DNA of 64,000 nt, taken from assembly GCF_018389385.1 (NCBI RefSeq), contig NZ_CP062698.1, positions 308,501 through 372,500 of the forward strand, written 5' to 3'. This DNA is from Anthocerotibacter panamensis C109. Lineage in GTDB: Bacteria > Cyanobacteriota > Cyanobacteriia > Gloeobacterales > Anthocerotibacteraceae. A program made the translations under genes and the position numbers. Below are positions 1 through 8,934 of this stretch, one piece after another. The first letter of the stretch is position 1. Each line of letters starts with the position of its first letter. The notes under the pieces are model-generated. The model had not been told where the DNA came from, did not search any database, and was given only the letters and a program-made list of their open reading frames with translations.

Positions 1-108
1 CATCCCCACCAGGAGCCAAGTCTCCAACCGTAACCTCTAAAAGCGCTCCTTGCCTCCAATCCATGCCCTCTCCGCCGCTCCTTCCAGTGTACTGGGCACT
101 GCTGAGTG

Positions 109-114
109 TATACT
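109..114 (+). promoter_or_regulatory. Possible -10 box for tRNA-Val
   Basis: TATACT lies 12 bases before the mature 5' end of the tRNA, the right distance for a short leader. No convincing -35 hexamer sits 16-18 bases upstream, so only the -10 is offered. Confidence 0.3.
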
Positions 115-126
115 GGTGAAACACAA

Positions 127-198
127 GGGCGTTTGGCTCAGCGGTAGAGCACTTCCTTCACACGGAAGGGGTCACTGGTTCAAATCCAGTAACGCCCA
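127..198 (+). tRNA. tRNA-Val (anticodon CAC)
   Basis: The 72-base sequence folds as a complete cloverleaf. The acceptor arm GGGCGTT pairs with AACGCCC, the D stem is GCTC/GAGC, the anticodon stem CTTCC/GGAAG encloses loop TTCACAC, and the T arm is ACTGG-TTCAAAT-CCAGT. The anticodon is CAC, which reads valine codon GUG. The discriminator base is A and the 3' CCA is not encoded in the DNA. Confidence 0.93.
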
Positions 199-452
199 TA
201 CCTCAAAACCTGCTTCAGGAGTTGGTTTTAGCGTTTTTACAGAGAGGCTAAATCCACCATAAAGCTAGCTAGATTGAGACGGACATAGTAACCGGGCATT
301 TCGACCCTTCCCTTCAGAAGTACAAAATCGAATGATACTCACTCCAGTTTTGGATATTGCAAAAGTTGACCATAGGCCCAGAGCAATTTGCTCGTCAACG
401 GGCTCCACCAATGACTATCATCACAATAACTATCTCAAATAGAGGTCCTGCG

Positions 453-1466
453 ATGAGGCTCCTGATCCTGGGTGGGACGGTCTTCCTGGGCCGCTATCTG
501 GTCGAGGGTGCGCTGGCTCGAGGGCATAGGGTCACGCTCTTTAATCGAGGTCAGCATAATCCAGACCTCTTTCCTGGAGTCGAGAAACTGCGCGGGGATC
601 GGAGTACAGATCTCCGTGCGCTGATGGGCCACTCTTGGGATGCGGTAATCGATACTTGTGGCTTTGTCCCCCGTGTCGTGCAAGCTTCTGCTGAACTGCT
701 CGCCGATGTAGTGGACCACTATACGTTTATCTCGACAGCCTCCGTCTACCGGGATTTCCGTACCGCGCACTTCGACGAAACCTACCCCCTAGCAACACTG
801 CCCGAAGCGGTCGTTGCGGATCTCGTGGAGGAGCGGTACCTCGATGAGAAGTATGGTCCCCTAAAAGCGCTGTGTGAGCAGACCGCAGCGCGAGCCATGC
901 CGGGACGGGTCCTCACGATCCGCCCTGGTCTAATAGTCGGCCCCTATGACCCGAGCGACCGCTTTACCTATTGGCCGCACCGCGTCGCTCAGGGCAAGGA
1001 AGTTTTGGCTCCAGGCCGTCCCGAGGAACCCCGGCAATTCATCGATGTACGTGATTTGGCTCAATGGACCCTACGGCTAGTGGAAGCAGGACAGACCGGA
1101 ATCTTCAACGCCACGGGTCCTGAGCAGGCCGTGACGATGGGGGCATTTTTAGAGGAATGTCAGCAAGTCAGCGGCAGTACAGCACGGTTCGTTTGGGTGG
1201 AGGAAGCCTTTCTCTTTAGGGCTGGAATTGCACCTTGGACGGAGTTACCCCTCTGGATTCCTCAGAGCGAGCACGAAAATGGTTTCTGGCAGATGAATAT
1301 CGACCAAGCTTTGGCGACCGGGTTGACTTTTCGTCCGCTCACCGAGACGATCCGCGACACCCTCGACTGGGCGGCAACCCGTCCTCTGGATTGGGGCTGG
1401 GCGGCGGGGCTCACCCCTACTTGCGAACGGCAACTCCTGGCAAAGTGGCGGGGGGATGTAGCTTGA
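453..1466 (+). CDS. NAD-dependent epimerase/dehydratase family protein
   Basis: A 337-residue extended-SDR protein. It opens with a Rossmann fold: MRLLILGGTVFLGRYLVEGA contains the GGTxFLGR form of the glycine-rich NAD(P) loop. A DTCGF segment and a TFISTASVY strand follow. Relatives include the chloroplast RNA-binding CSP41 family and sugar-nucleotide epimerases, so the substrate cannot be named. An in-frame ATG at 357 would add 32 residues without family character; the ATG at 453 starts exactly at the first beta strand and has an AGAGG-like site just upstream, so it is preferred. The gene stands alone, with no co-directional neighbour close by. Confidence 0.75.
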   Translation: MRLLILGGTVFLGRYLVEGALARGHRVTLFNRGQHNPDLFPGVEKLRGDRSTDLRALMGHSWDAVIDTCGFVPRVVQASAELLADVVDHYTFISTASVYRDFRTAHFDETYPLATLPEAVVADLVEERYLDEKYGPLKALCEQTAARAMPGRVLTIRPGLIVGPYDPSDRFTYWPHRVAQGKEVLAPGRPEEPRQFIDVRDLAQWTLRLVEAGQTGIFNATGPEQAVTMGAFLEECQQVSGSTARFVWVEEAFLFRAGIAPWTELPLWIPQSEHENGFWQMNIDQALATGLTFRPLTETIRDTLDWAATRPLDWGWAAGLTPTCERQLLAKWRGDVA

Positions 1467-1648
1467 ATTCAGAGACCTGAAGTGAGGGCTTCTCCTGCTT
1501 TGGGTACCCCACCGCTCACAACCGATGGGTGACGTGTAGCTGGTTAGACCACCCGGTTATAGGTTGCACGAAGCGTCTGTCTAAACCATCAGTAGAAGCT
1601 TGATCTAAAACCCTGAGAAATCCCAAACCACAGTCTAAGCAAACCACC

Positions 1649-3583
1649 TCACAAACTCGCAATAACTTCCCGTGTTTTCCCGGCTAGCGTCCGATCATCC
1701 GCTCTGGGCAGATAAAAATACTTCCCGCCTCCGCGATGTGCCAACTCCTTTGCAAACCCCGTACTCACAAACCGCGATTCCGTATCGATAAGGAGCAGTT
1801 TGAGTCCAAGGTCCGGGAAACGGCTGACCAACGCCAACAATTCCGCTTTCACATCCGGTTTCTCGTCACGCACCTCACCCAACGAACGCCCCAACGGAAT
1901 ATTCCCCCGCCCATCTGTAATAGCGACGACGACGACCTGACTCACCTCCCCACCCTTGCGCGCCTGCACCCCTAACTGCGCCGCCAACGACAACGCATGA
2001 GCCAACGGCGAACCCCCACCACAGGGCAAAGACTCCATCCTCCGCTTCGCTAGGGCAATGGAACGCGTCGGCGGCAAGAGCACCTGCGCGCGCTCCCCCT
2101 GAAAAGGAATCAGCGCAATCTGGTCTCGATTCTGATACGCCTCCGTCAATAGCCGCAAAACCGCCCCTTTCGCCGAACGCATCCGGTTGAGCGCCATCGA
2201 CCCCGAAGCATCCACCACAAAAATCACCAAGGAACCACTCTTACGGACCAGTTGCTTGGCGCGGAGGTCTTGATTTTTGATAATCACCGTCCGCCCCGGC
2301 TCCCGCAACCGCCGACTCTTCTGGTAAGGTGCCGCCGCCCGCAGCGTGGCATCCACCGCCACCCGGCGCACCGGACCCCGAGGCAAAATGGGCCGAATAT
2401 AGCGCCCCCGGTCCTCAGAATAGATCTTCGTGCGTTTACCACTGCGCCCACGCGTGCGCGTTGCCTGCGTGAATTGCACTAGCGCAGGGTCAATCACCAC
2501 CCCTTCTGCATCAAAGATAAATTCCTCGGGGACTTCAGCAGGCACATCCGCCTCAGCTTCCGGCGGGGTCTCGTCCTTGTCCGCTTCGCCGCTGTTGGAT
2601 TGTTGCTGGTCCGAGGGGGCAGGCGGCGGCGGCGGCGGGCTCGCTTCTTCGGGAGGGGGAGGAGGCAGGCTCCCAGCGCGGGGGACAAGCACTAATTCCA
2701 CAGCAGCCCGGAGGTCTTCATTGGTGACCTGCGTGCGCCCATTGAGCGCAGCGTGGACGCGGGCGACCCGCGCGGCAAAAATGTCCCCCCGGTGCCCCTC
2801 TACGCCTGCGCGTAGCGCCTCGGTGACAAGATAGACCATCTGCTCCTCCGTCAGGATGACCTCAGGCAGACGTTCACGGGCAAGGAGAATCTGGAGTTGG
2901 AGGTCCGTCAGTTCGGTCTCGTATTGCTGTAAAAAAGCTTCGCTATCTGTCCTGAAGGCGCTGACCTGACGGACGGCTTCCACCCTTTGGGCTAGCTCCA
3001 AAGGCACATCTACCGGCAAAATCAGGGCAACCCGGTCCAGCAAATGTTCGCGGACCTCCCCTTCGTCGGGGTTATAGGTCGCCATGAGGGTCGTCACGCA
3101 GGGATGGCTCACGCTCAGTCCCTCTCGTTCTACTCGGTTCACCCCCGCACTCAGCACCGACAGGAGCGTTCCGACGAGGGCGGGCTCGAAGAGGTTGAGG
3201 TCATCAATGAACAAGACGCCCCGATTACATTGCGCCAGCAATCCGGGCTGAAAGACTGCCCGCCCCTGAGCCAACGATTGCTCCACATCCACCGACCCAA
3301 AGAGCCGGTCCTCCGTCACCCCAAGCGGGATACTGACAAACGGTACCGGGCGCATCCGCCCCACTTCATCAGGCGCGGGCGGCTCATTGCAAAAACTGTG
3401 GGCACTGACCTCGATATCCGGCAGGAGCGAACGCAAACTCTGCGCCAGCACTGATTTACCTTTGCCGCGCCCACCCCAGAGGATTAGCCCACCCAAACCG
3501 GGGTCCGTCGCCACGAGTAAGAGCGCCAAACGAGCCTGATCCTGACCCACGATGGCTGTAATCGGAAAAAGGGGTGCACGCAT
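1649..3583 (-). CDS. chlD: Magnesium chelatase subunit D (ChlD)
   Basis: A 644-residue subunit of the ATP-dependent Mg-chelatase, which inserts Mg2+ into protoporphyrin IX at the branch point to chlorophyll. The N-terminal AAA+ domain (about 1-300) has a Walker-A-like GGRGKGKS and a Walker-B-like GVLFIDDLNLF. An acidic, proline-rich linker follows (about 305-370, runs of P and E). The C-terminal von Willebrand A domain has the MIDAS motif DASGSM near residue 460. Length and order fit cyanobacterial ChlD. The partner chlI is about 54 kb away at 57.5 kb, so the two are not in one operon. ChlH is not in the window. Confidence 0.96.
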   Translation of the reverse strand: MRAPLFPITAIVGQDQARLALLLVATDPGLGGLILWGGRGKGKSVLAQSLRSLLPDIEVSAHSFCNEPPAPDEVGRMRPVPFVSIPLGVTEDRLFGSVDVEQSLAQGRAVFQPGLLAQCNRGVLFIDDLNLFEPALVGTLLSVLSAGVNRVEREGLSVSHPCVTTLMATYNPDEGEVREHLLDRVALILPVDVPLELAQRVEAVRQVSAFRTDSEAFLQQYETELTDLQLQILLARERLPEVILTEEQMVYLVTEALRAGVEGHRGDIFAARVARVHAALNGRTQVTNEDLRAAVELVLVPRAGSLPPPPPEEASPPPPPPAPSDQQQSNSGEADKDETPPEAEADVPAEVPEEFIFDAEGVVIDPALVQFTQATRTRGRSGKRTKIYSEDRGRYIRPILPRGPVRRVAVDATLRAAAPYQKSRRLREPGRTVIIKNQDLRAKQLVRKSGSLVIFVVDASGSMALNRMRSAKGAVLRLLTEAYQNRDQIALIPFQGERAQVLLPPTRSIALAKRRMESLPCGGGSPLAHALSLAAQLGVQARKGGEVSQVVVVAITDGRGNIPLGRSLGEVRDEKPDVKAELLALVSRFPDLGLKLLLIDTESRFVSTGFAKELAHRGGGKYFYLPRADDRTLAGKTREVIASL

Positions 3584-3675
3584 GAAGGTCGTTTCGGGGG
3601 AGTACCCCGCCTAAGGAGTCCGTAATTCATTGTAAAACTTCTCTCGCCGGAGCATCCGCATAGCTCATAGCTCAT

Positions 3676-3702
3676 AAAAAAAGCCCCTCTACAAGTAGGG
3701 GG
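3676..3702 (-). terminator. Rho-independent terminator after infC
   Basis: Read on the minus strand, a CCCC-C-TA stem closes on a CTTG loop (one bulged A) and is followed by seven T. It lies 107 bases past the infC stop, between infC and chlD, so it should isolate chlD from infC transcription. Confidence 0.7.
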
Positions 3703-3808
3703 ACTTAGGACGCAGTTAGGAGGTATCTTGTTCTCAACTCTAGGCGCGATCCCCATTTCTGCTTCAGAGCTTCACAAGTTCTTAATCTAGATCCGCAGAA
3801 ATACTCAC

Positions 3809-4354
3809 TCAGGACTTCTTCGGACCTAGGATCATGATCATGTTTTTGCCCTCAGTAAGAGGCTCCTGCTGGACATCGGCTATTTCGTGCAAATCCTGAG
3901 CAAGGCGGACTAGGAGCTTTTTGGCGATGTCTGCGTGCTGGATCTCCCGCCCCCGGAACATGATCGTGCACTTGACTTTGTCCCCTTCAGCTAGAAATTT
4001 TTGGGCGTTACGCAGGCGCACTTGATAGTCATGGGCCTCGATGGTGTAACGCATCTTAATTTCCTTGACATCCACTGTATGTTGCTTCTTCTTGGCCTCG
4101 CGCTGCTTTTTTTCTTGCTCAAATTTGAACTTACCGTAGTTCATAATCCGGCAGACGGGCGGGTCGGCGTCAGGGCTGACCAAAACCAAGTCCAGATCTT
4201 TTTCCTGAGCAATCGTTATGGCCTCACGAGAGGACATGATGCCCAACTGTGTGCCCTCATCGTCAATTACCCGGACCCGTGGGAAGCGGATGCGCTCGTT
4301 GATGTAGGGTGAATCAGAACGTTGAGTCTTGACCGGGCGAGGTGTTGAACGCAA
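3809..4354 (-). CDS. infC: Translation initiation factor IF-3
   Basis: IF-3 binds the 30S subunit, blocks premature 50S joining and proofreads start-codon/initiator-tRNA pairing. The 181-residue product has the N-terminal domain ([18 protein letters not shown]), a charged linker ([15 protein letters not shown]) and the C-terminal domain ([24 protein letters not shown]). The start codon is TTG, preceded by AAGG at a normal distance; no in-frame ATG is nearby. IF-3 genes often use rare start codons as part of autoregulation, because IF-3 itself discriminates against them, so the TTG is probably functional. The gene is separate from rpmI-rplT, which lie at 51.3-51.9 kb. Confidence 0.95.
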   Translation of the reverse strand: MRSTPRPVKTQRSDSPYINERIRFPRVRVIDDEGTQLGIMSSREAITIAQEKDLDLVLVSPDADPPVCRIMNYGKFKFEQEKKQREAKKKQHTVDVKEIKMRYTIEAHDYQVRLRNAQKFLAEGDKVKCTIMFRGREIQHADIAKKLLVRLAQDLHEIADVQQEPLTEGKNMIMILGPKKS

Positions 4355-4414
4355 ATGGAGTACCTTTATAGCGATAGGTAGGCGGCTCCCTCAAAGGAAT
4401 ACACCCTACCCCTC

Positions 4415-4443
4415 AGCATAGAAAAGGGATAGCTTGCTGTCAA
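4415..4443 (-). promoter_or_regulatory. Sigma-70-type promoter of infC
   Basis: On the minus strand a perfect -35 TTGACA (4438-4443) is followed after 17 bases by TATGCT (4415-4420). Predicted transcription starts near 4408, giving a leader of about 55 bases before the TTG start of infC. The rest of the 302-base gap up to 4656 holds only the aroF terminator. Confidence 0.65.
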
Positions 4444-4600
4444 GGTAAAAATGCAGACAGGTACGTATATTCATACCACATTTCTGTAAATATTTCTGAG
4501 GCTCCTGACAGCAGCCATCTAAATTCCCTAGGACATTTTATCGCTTTGTTTGCGGGGGCTAAGAAGGCAGCGCCTCTCCATCTATAGAACAACCGCCATA

Positions 4601-4632
4601 AAATATTCCCCATTCTTTTACCGAATGGGGAA
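4601..4632 (-). terminator. Rho-independent terminator after aroF
   Basis: A perfect 10-bp stem, TTCCCCATTC with GAATGGGGAA around a 7-base loop (4606-4632), is followed on the minus strand by TATTTTA. It lies 25 bases past the DAHP synthase stop codon. Confidence 0.75.
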
Positions 4633-4656
4633 GTTTCAGAGCAGGACTACAAGAGC

Positions 4657-5697
4657 TTAAACCGCCACCAATGGCTGAGGACCCCGGTCAAAGAGATGCG
4701 CGACTTGTGCTACATCCGCCATCAACTCCCGGAACTGCTCCGGGGTGAGTGACTGAGCCCCATCTGAGAGCGCTTTTGCCGGAGTCGGGTGAACTTCGAT
4801 CATCAACGCGTCCGTGCCCGCCGCAATAGCTGCCAGACTCATGGAGCGAACGAACTGAGACTTCCCCGTGCCGTGGGCAGGGTCAACCATAATAGGCAAG
4901 TGCGTCAGTGTCCTGAGGACCGGCACCACGGCTAGGTCGAGAACATTTCGCGTGTACTGCTGATCAAAACTGCGAATTCCGCGCTCACAGAGGATGACGT
5001 TGGGGTTGCCCGCCGCCAGGATATACTCCGCCGCGAGCAGCCATTCATTGACCGTCGCGCTCAGCCCCCGCTTGAGCAGGATAGGCTTGTCCACTTGTCC
5101 CAGCTTCTTGAGCAAGGAATAGTTCTGCATGTTGCGTGCTCCAACCTGAAGCACATCCGCCACCTGAGCCACGGCTATGATATCCAGCGAATCCATGACC
5201 TCCGTCACAATCGCCAAACCGCTAGCTTCCCGCGCTTCAGCGAGCAGATCGAGCGCACTCTCGCCGTGCCCCTGAAATTCATAGGGGGAAGTGCGTGGCT
5301 TAAAAGCGCCACCCCGTAAGAACTGTGCCCCTGCGGACTTGACCGCAAGTGCTGTCTCGACAATCATGTCCGCCGACTCCACCGAGCAGGGACCGGCTAC
5401 CACCACTACCGGATGATCTGCCCCGACCGGGATTCCCCGGACCCAGACTGTAGTTGGCTCAGGGTGAAACTCACGGCTTGCCCGCTTGAAGCGCTTCTCG
5501 ACGCGCATCACTTTTTCGACAAAAGGGCTCAACCCGTAGCACTGACTCTCTGAGACCACGCTTGTATCACCAATCAGACCCAGCACGACATGAGCACTGC
5601 CCACACTGATATGGGGTTCGAAGGACCAATTTTTAACAATTTGGGTAATCTCATCCACTACTTCAGAGGGGGTACCCTGCTTCAGCACAATAATCAT
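4657..5697 (-). CDS. aroF: 3-deoxy-7-phosphoheptulonate (DAHP) synthase
   Basis: This enzyme condenses phosphoenolpyruvate and erythrose 4-phosphate, the first step of the shikimate pathway to aromatic amino acids and quinones. The 346-residue protein has a ferredoxin-like N-terminal regulatory domain (about 1-70) before the TIM barrel, the layout of the type I-beta AroF class. Barrel signatures include [44 protein letters not shown] and [12 protein letters not shown]. Its ATG overlaps the stop of the upstream PAM68-type gene (ATGA), so the two are translationally coupled. Confidence 0.94.
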   Translation of the reverse strand: MIIVLKQGTPSEVVDEITQIVKNWSFEPHISVGSAHVVLGLIGDTSVVSESQCYGLSPFVEKVMRVEKRFKRASREFHPEPTTVWVRGIPVGADHPVVVVAGPCSVESADMIVETALAVKSAGAQFLRGGAFKPRTSPYEFQGHGESALDLLAEAREASGLAIVTEVMDSLDIIAVAQVADVLQVGARNMQNYSLLKKLGQVDKPILLKRGLSATVNEWLLAAEYILAAGNPNVILCERGIRSFDQQYTRNVLDLAVVPVLRTLTHLPIMVDPAHGTGKSQFVRSMSLAAIAAGTDALMIEVHPTPAKALSDGAQSLTPEQFRELMADVAQVAHLFDRGPQPLVAV

Positions 5698-6134
5698 TTG
5701 CTTCCTCGCTCAACTTTTGCGGCCCGCTTTTCGGTACGGAGGCGCTCGCTTTCGGTCTCCAAACCAGAAAAAAGACGTTGAAGATTGGTGCGGAAGGCCC
5801 TCCATCCCAAGGGTGTCCCCTGCTCTCCTACGCCCCACGGTGTGGATAGCATACCATAGACCACTCCCCCCGAAGCCAGGGCAGCAAAGCTGATGCTGAC
5901 AAAAAGGACCATTCCGGGTGGGATTGGCACGCCCCGGCTCAAAAGCCAGTAGCTGACAAAAAAGGTCGCAAACATCAGCAGCGTGGGCGGGGCTCCAAAT
6001 GCAGCAGCCCGCTTTCCCATGCGATCGGCTACTGGCTTAGGGATGCCGTCCTTGGTAAAAGGAACATCGGATTGGACGGGTGGCGTGACCCGTCCGGCGC
6101 GACGTGAACGATTTTTCTTAGCCATAGCGTTCAT
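5694..6134 (-). CDS. PAM68 family protein (PSII assembly)
   Basis: A 146-residue membrane protein with a basic N-terminus (AKKNRSRRAGR), a conserved GIPKPVADRMGKRAA stretch, and two hydrophobic segments near residues 52-72 and 75-95. This is the layout of PAM68/DUF3464 proteins, which act in assembly of the PSII core (CP47/D1 modules) in plants and cyanobacteria. The C-terminal tail is charged. A second in-frame ATG nine bases downstream (MAKKNR) is an equally good start. It is the first gene of a two-gene unit and overlaps aroF by four bases. Confidence 0.82.
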   Translation of the reverse strand: MNAMAKKNRSRRAGRVTPPVQSDVPFTKDGIPKPVADRMGKRAAAFGAPPTLLMFATFFVSYWLLSRGVPIPPGMVLFVSISFAALASGGVVYGMLSTPWGVGEQGTPLGWRAFRTNLQRLFSGLETESERLRTEKRAAKVERGSK

Positions 6135-6181
6135 CGTATCAGAAGGAATGGGCTGGTTTTGGGGAGTACTTCCCCAGGTAG

Positions 6182-6751
6182 TCAGGTGCGCGGGTTTAGT
6201 TTGAACACATCGTCCAGGGGAACTTCTAGGGCATCGATCACTTTAGTCCAGAGGTTGATCACCCCAATCAACGCCGTGAGTTCGACCAAGTCCGCCTCTT
6301 TGAAGTGTTCTTTCAGGTGCTCGAAGAAGCTTTCGGTCACCGTCATCGTAGGCACCGTGATGCGCTCTGCGTACTCTAGCGCAAGCTTCTCGATAGGGCT
6401 GTAGAGGTCGGATGTGACGTAGCGGGCGATAGCCTGGATCTTCTCCTCAGGGGTGCCGAGTTTGCGCAACATATAAGTATGCATCGGCACGCAGTAGTTG
6501 CGGCAGGCATTGATCTGGGCGATGCGCAGGCTGATGAGTTCCTTGAGGTCGTCCGGGAGGTGTTCGTTGTGGGCATGGACAGCCCCGTAGAGTTGCATCA
6601 CGCCTTTCATGACCTGGGGGTTATGCGCCATTACCTTGAGCGGGTTGAGGGCGGCACCATACTGTTTCTCCAGGCTGGCATAGACGGACTGAAGCTGGCG
6701 GTCATTCTCTCTAGCTTCAACAGGTGTGACGCGCATGAGTGGCCTCGGCAA
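6182..6751 (-). CDS. Carboxymuconolactone decarboxylase/AhpD-like protein
   Basis: A 189-residue all-helical protein of the CMD/AhpD fold. The core LISLRIAQINACRNYCVPMH corresponds to the redox motif of peroxidase-like members, normally E-x-x-CxxC-x3-H. Here three residues separate the two cysteines (CRNYC) instead of two, so an AhpD-type disulfide activity is uncertain. The short hydrophobic repeat TALIGVINLWTKV near the C-terminus is typical. It lies just upstream of the PAM68 gene on the same strand; no functional link is evident. Confidence 0.75.
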   Translation of the reverse strand: MPRPLMRVTPVEARENDRQLQSVYASLEKQYGAALNPLKVMAHNPQVMKGVMQLYGAVHAHNEHLPDDLKELISLRIAQINACRNYCVPMHTYMLRKLGTPEEKIQAIARYVTSDLYSPIEKLALEYAERITVPTMTVTESFFEHLKEHFKEADLVELTALIGVINLWTKVIDALEVPLDDVFKLNPRT

Positions 6752-6872
6752 AAAACCTCTCCTCTAGCCTACCAGCAAGCGTATTCCCATAGTCTCCTGG
6801 AGCCTGGGGCAAATCTTGTTACGACTCTTTGCAATATTTAATATTTCTTATTACAATGAGGCATTGCGCTAG

Positions 6873-7082
6873 GTGCACACGCCCGTGGACAATGCTGCAG
6901 CCATGCCTGAAGTGATGCGTCGTTCGGTTGAGAGCTTTTTGCTACAGATGACCGAAGCTCTCGATCCCCTTGCGGCCTTACAAATCACCAACATGACCAT
7001 GAACCTGATGGACACGGTCTATGTGATGGGGCTCCAGGATGGACAGGTGGCTCCCTTGCCTCAATTCCTGCCTAAGCTATAG
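6873..7082 (+). CDS. Small hypothetical protein
   Basis: A 69-residue methionine-rich, probably helical protein (MPEVMRRSVESFLLQMTEAL... ITNMTMNLMDTVYVMGLQDG). No family is recognised. The GTG start at 6873 has a weak GAGG upstream; the ATG at 6903, giving 59 residues, is an alternative. It sits between divergent neighbours and its stop is five bases from the convergent msrB stop. Regular amphipathic spacing makes it more likely real than chance. Confidence 0.45.
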   Translation: MHTPVDNAAAMPEVMRRSVESFLLQMTEALDPLAALQITNMTMNLMDTVYVMGLQDGQVAPLPQFLPKL

Positions 7083-7086
7083 CCAG

Positions 7087-7533
7087 TTAGCTTTTCAAGT
7101 AATTGAAGAGTTGCCGACTCAGGGCTCGCGCTAGAGTGTTGGCCTTGACGAATTTGAGGGCGACAGAGTTCATGCAGTAGCGCTGTCCTGTAGGGCGGGG
7201 GCCATCGTTGAAGACATGACCGAGATGCGCGTCACAGGTAGCACACAGCACTTCTGTCCGGCGCACCAGGAAGCTGAAGTCGTCTTTGAGCGTAATATTC
7301 TCCGCCTTGATGGGAGCCCAAAAACTCGGCCAACCAGTCCCTGAGTCAAACTTAGTTGCAGAACTGAAAAGGTCGGTGTTGCAACCGACGCACTTGTAGA
7401 CCCCTTCTTCTTTATTGTGGGTGTAAGCCCCGGAATAAGGCCGCTCCGTCCCCTTTTGGCGGGTGACCCAATACTGTTCGGGCGTGAGTAGTTTTTTCCA
7501 TTCTGCATCTGTTTTCTGGACTTTTGTAATCAT
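7087..7533 (-). CDS. msrB: Peptide-methionine (R)-S-oxide reductase MsrB
   Basis: This 148-residue enzyme reduces methionine-R-sulfoxide in proteins, a repair reaction important under photo-oxidative stress. Two zinc-binding CxxC pairs are visible (YKCVGCNT and [12 protein letters not shown]), together with the conserved GTGWPSFW loop and the catalytic cysteine in [11 protein letters not shown]. The C-terminus runs on past the catalytic motif by about 25 residues. No signal peptide is present, so it is cytoplasmic. It diverges from ctpA across a 124-base spacer carrying repeated palindromes. Confidence 0.95.
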   Translation of the reverse strand: MITKVQKTDAEWKKLLTPEQYWVTRQKGTERPYSGAYTHNKEEGVYKCVGCNTDLFSSATKFDSGTGWPSFWAPIKAENITLKDDFSFLVRRTEVLCATCDAHLGHVFNDGPRPTGQRYCMNSVALKFVKANTLARALSRQLFNYLKS

Positions 7534-7611
7534 CCCCGAAGCTCCCTGACTGCCACCAGTACGTGCTTTTAGGGCAGTTGGTTTCCCCCTATTAAATTAT
7601 AGATGGGCCAG

Positions 7612-7642
7612 ATCCTAGATCTAGCGTGCATCCTAGATCTAG
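7612..7642. promoter_or_regulatory. Tandem palindromes upstream of ctpA
   Basis: The 13-mer ATCCTAGATCTAG occurs twice (7612-7624 and 7630-7642), an 18-base period. Each copy contains the perfect 10-bp palindrome CTAGATCTAG. The pair lies 16 bases before the ctpA start and 79 bases before the divergent msrB start, a position expected of a regulator-binding site. No known operator consensus is recognised. Confidence 0.4.
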
Positions 7643-7657
7643 TGGTTTACGTCCCCA

Positions 7658-8893
7658 ATGAAGTTCCGAATCCTTTGGTATCTGTGGCTTTTGTTCACTT
7701 TAAGCGGGTGTGGTGGCTCTGCCGACCGCACGATTAGCCGGGACAATGTGGTCCTCGAAGCGTGGCAGATCATCAACCGCGACTACGTAGATGCCACGTT
7801 TAATGGTCAGGACTGGCCCGAAGTCCGGACTCAGTACCTTGCTCGCCGCGCTGTCACCAATGACGAAATCTACGCCACGGCCCGCGCGATGGTAGGTTTG
7901 CTCCAGGACCCCTACACCCGCTTTTTGAGCCCCCAAGACTATCAAAATCTCCAGACCCAAGCTACTGGAGCACTGACGGGGATCGGCATCCAAGAGTTGG
8001 CACTCACCGCAGACACCCAAGAATTGCTGGTCGTCGCCCCCATCCCCTCCGCCCCGGCCTATCGAGCAGGCATCCGACCCCGCGACGTTATCGCCACCAT
8101 TGACGGTACGCCCACCCGAGGACTGGACCTGAATCGGGCAGCTCAAAAGTTGCGCGGGGCTCCCGGCACTCGGGTCACTCTGGGCATTCGTCGGGGAGCA
8201 GAGCGCTTCGGCGCTACTATCACCCGTGCCAACGTCACCACCGACCCGGTTCAGGCCACGCTGAACACCACAGGCGGTCACCGGACGGGCTACCTCCGCA
8301 TCGCCGCTTTTAACCGTGCCACGCCCAGCGGGGTGCAAAAAGCTATCCGTGACCTAGAGGGGCAAGGGATTGGGGGCTATGTTTTAGACCTCAGACTCAA
8401 TCCTGGTGGGGTAGCCGAAGCGGGCGAGCAGGTGGCGCGACTTTGGCTCGATGCGGGTGCGGACATCGTCACGCTCGTCACGCGTCAGGGCCGCAAAACG
8501 GTCTCTGCTGCGCCAGGTCCACTCACCCGCAAACCCCTGGTCCTTTTGGTAGATGGAGGTACGGCGAGCGCGAGTGAAATCCTGGCTGGAGCCCTTCAAG
8601 ACCACAAGCGCGCCCCCTTGGTAGGCACCCAAACCTTTGGCAAGGGCCTGATCCAACGGGTCTATCCCCTCTCCGACGGTTCCGCGTTGGTCCTCTCGAT
8701 TGCCCGCTATCAGACGCCTTCGGGCCGGGACATCCAAAAAATCGGGATCACCCCGGATGTAGTCATACCCCTGCCACCCACCCTGGGCGCTGAGGCTTTA
8801 GGGACCGCCCGTGACCCCCAGTTCAGTGCAGCGCTCAGCACCCTCTGGGCTCCAGAACGCCTTGGACGCTCACAAAGCACCCGCAGGCCATAA
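7658..8893 (+). CDS. C-terminal processing peptidase (S41, CtpA-like)
   Basis: A 411-residue serine protease with a lipoprotein-type signal (LWLLFTLSGC, predicted lipidated Cys18), a PDZ domain near residues 105-190 (TGIGIQELAL... PAYRAGIRPRDVIATIDG) and an S41 catalytic domain. The Ser/Lys dyad is visible in GGTASASEILAGALQ and GTQTFGKGLIQ. Cyanobacterial CtpA trims the D1 precursor C-terminus so that the manganese cluster can assemble; paralogues CtpB and CtpC exist, and which one this is cannot be decided here. It is the only gene in its unit and is followed by a permease gene after 41 bases. Confidence 0.85.
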   Translation: MKFRILWYLWLLFTLSGCGGSADRTISRDNVVLEAWQIINRDYVDATFNGQDWPEVRTQYLARRAVTNDEIYATARAMVGLLQDPYTRFLSPQDYQNLQTQATGALTGIGIQELALTADTQELLVVAPIPSAPAYRAGIRPRDVIATIDGTPTRGLDLNRAAQKLRGAPGTRVTLGIRRGAERFGATITRANVTTDPVQATLNTTGGHRTGYLRIAAFNRATPSGVQKAIRDLEGQGIGGYVLDLRLNPGGVAEAGEQVARLWLDAGADIVTLVTRQGRKTVSAAPGPLTRKPLVLLVDGGTASASEILAGALQDHKRAPLVGTQTFGKGLIQRVYPLSDGSALVLSIARYQTPSGRDIQKIGITPDVVIPLPPTLGAEALGTARDPQFSAALSTLWAPERLGRSQSTRRP

Positions 8894-8934
8894 GAGAACT
8901 CCTATTATAAGAAGAGCATCCTTGAGGGCTCCCC

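Noticed and set aside
50..262. 70-codon ORF across the tRNA-Val
   Set aside because: It runs straight through a complete cloverleaf tRNA and has no protein-family character.
2600..2700. Proline-rich low-complexity stretch as a mobile or repeat element
   Set aside because: It is the known acidic/proline linker between the AAA+ and VWA domains of ChlD.
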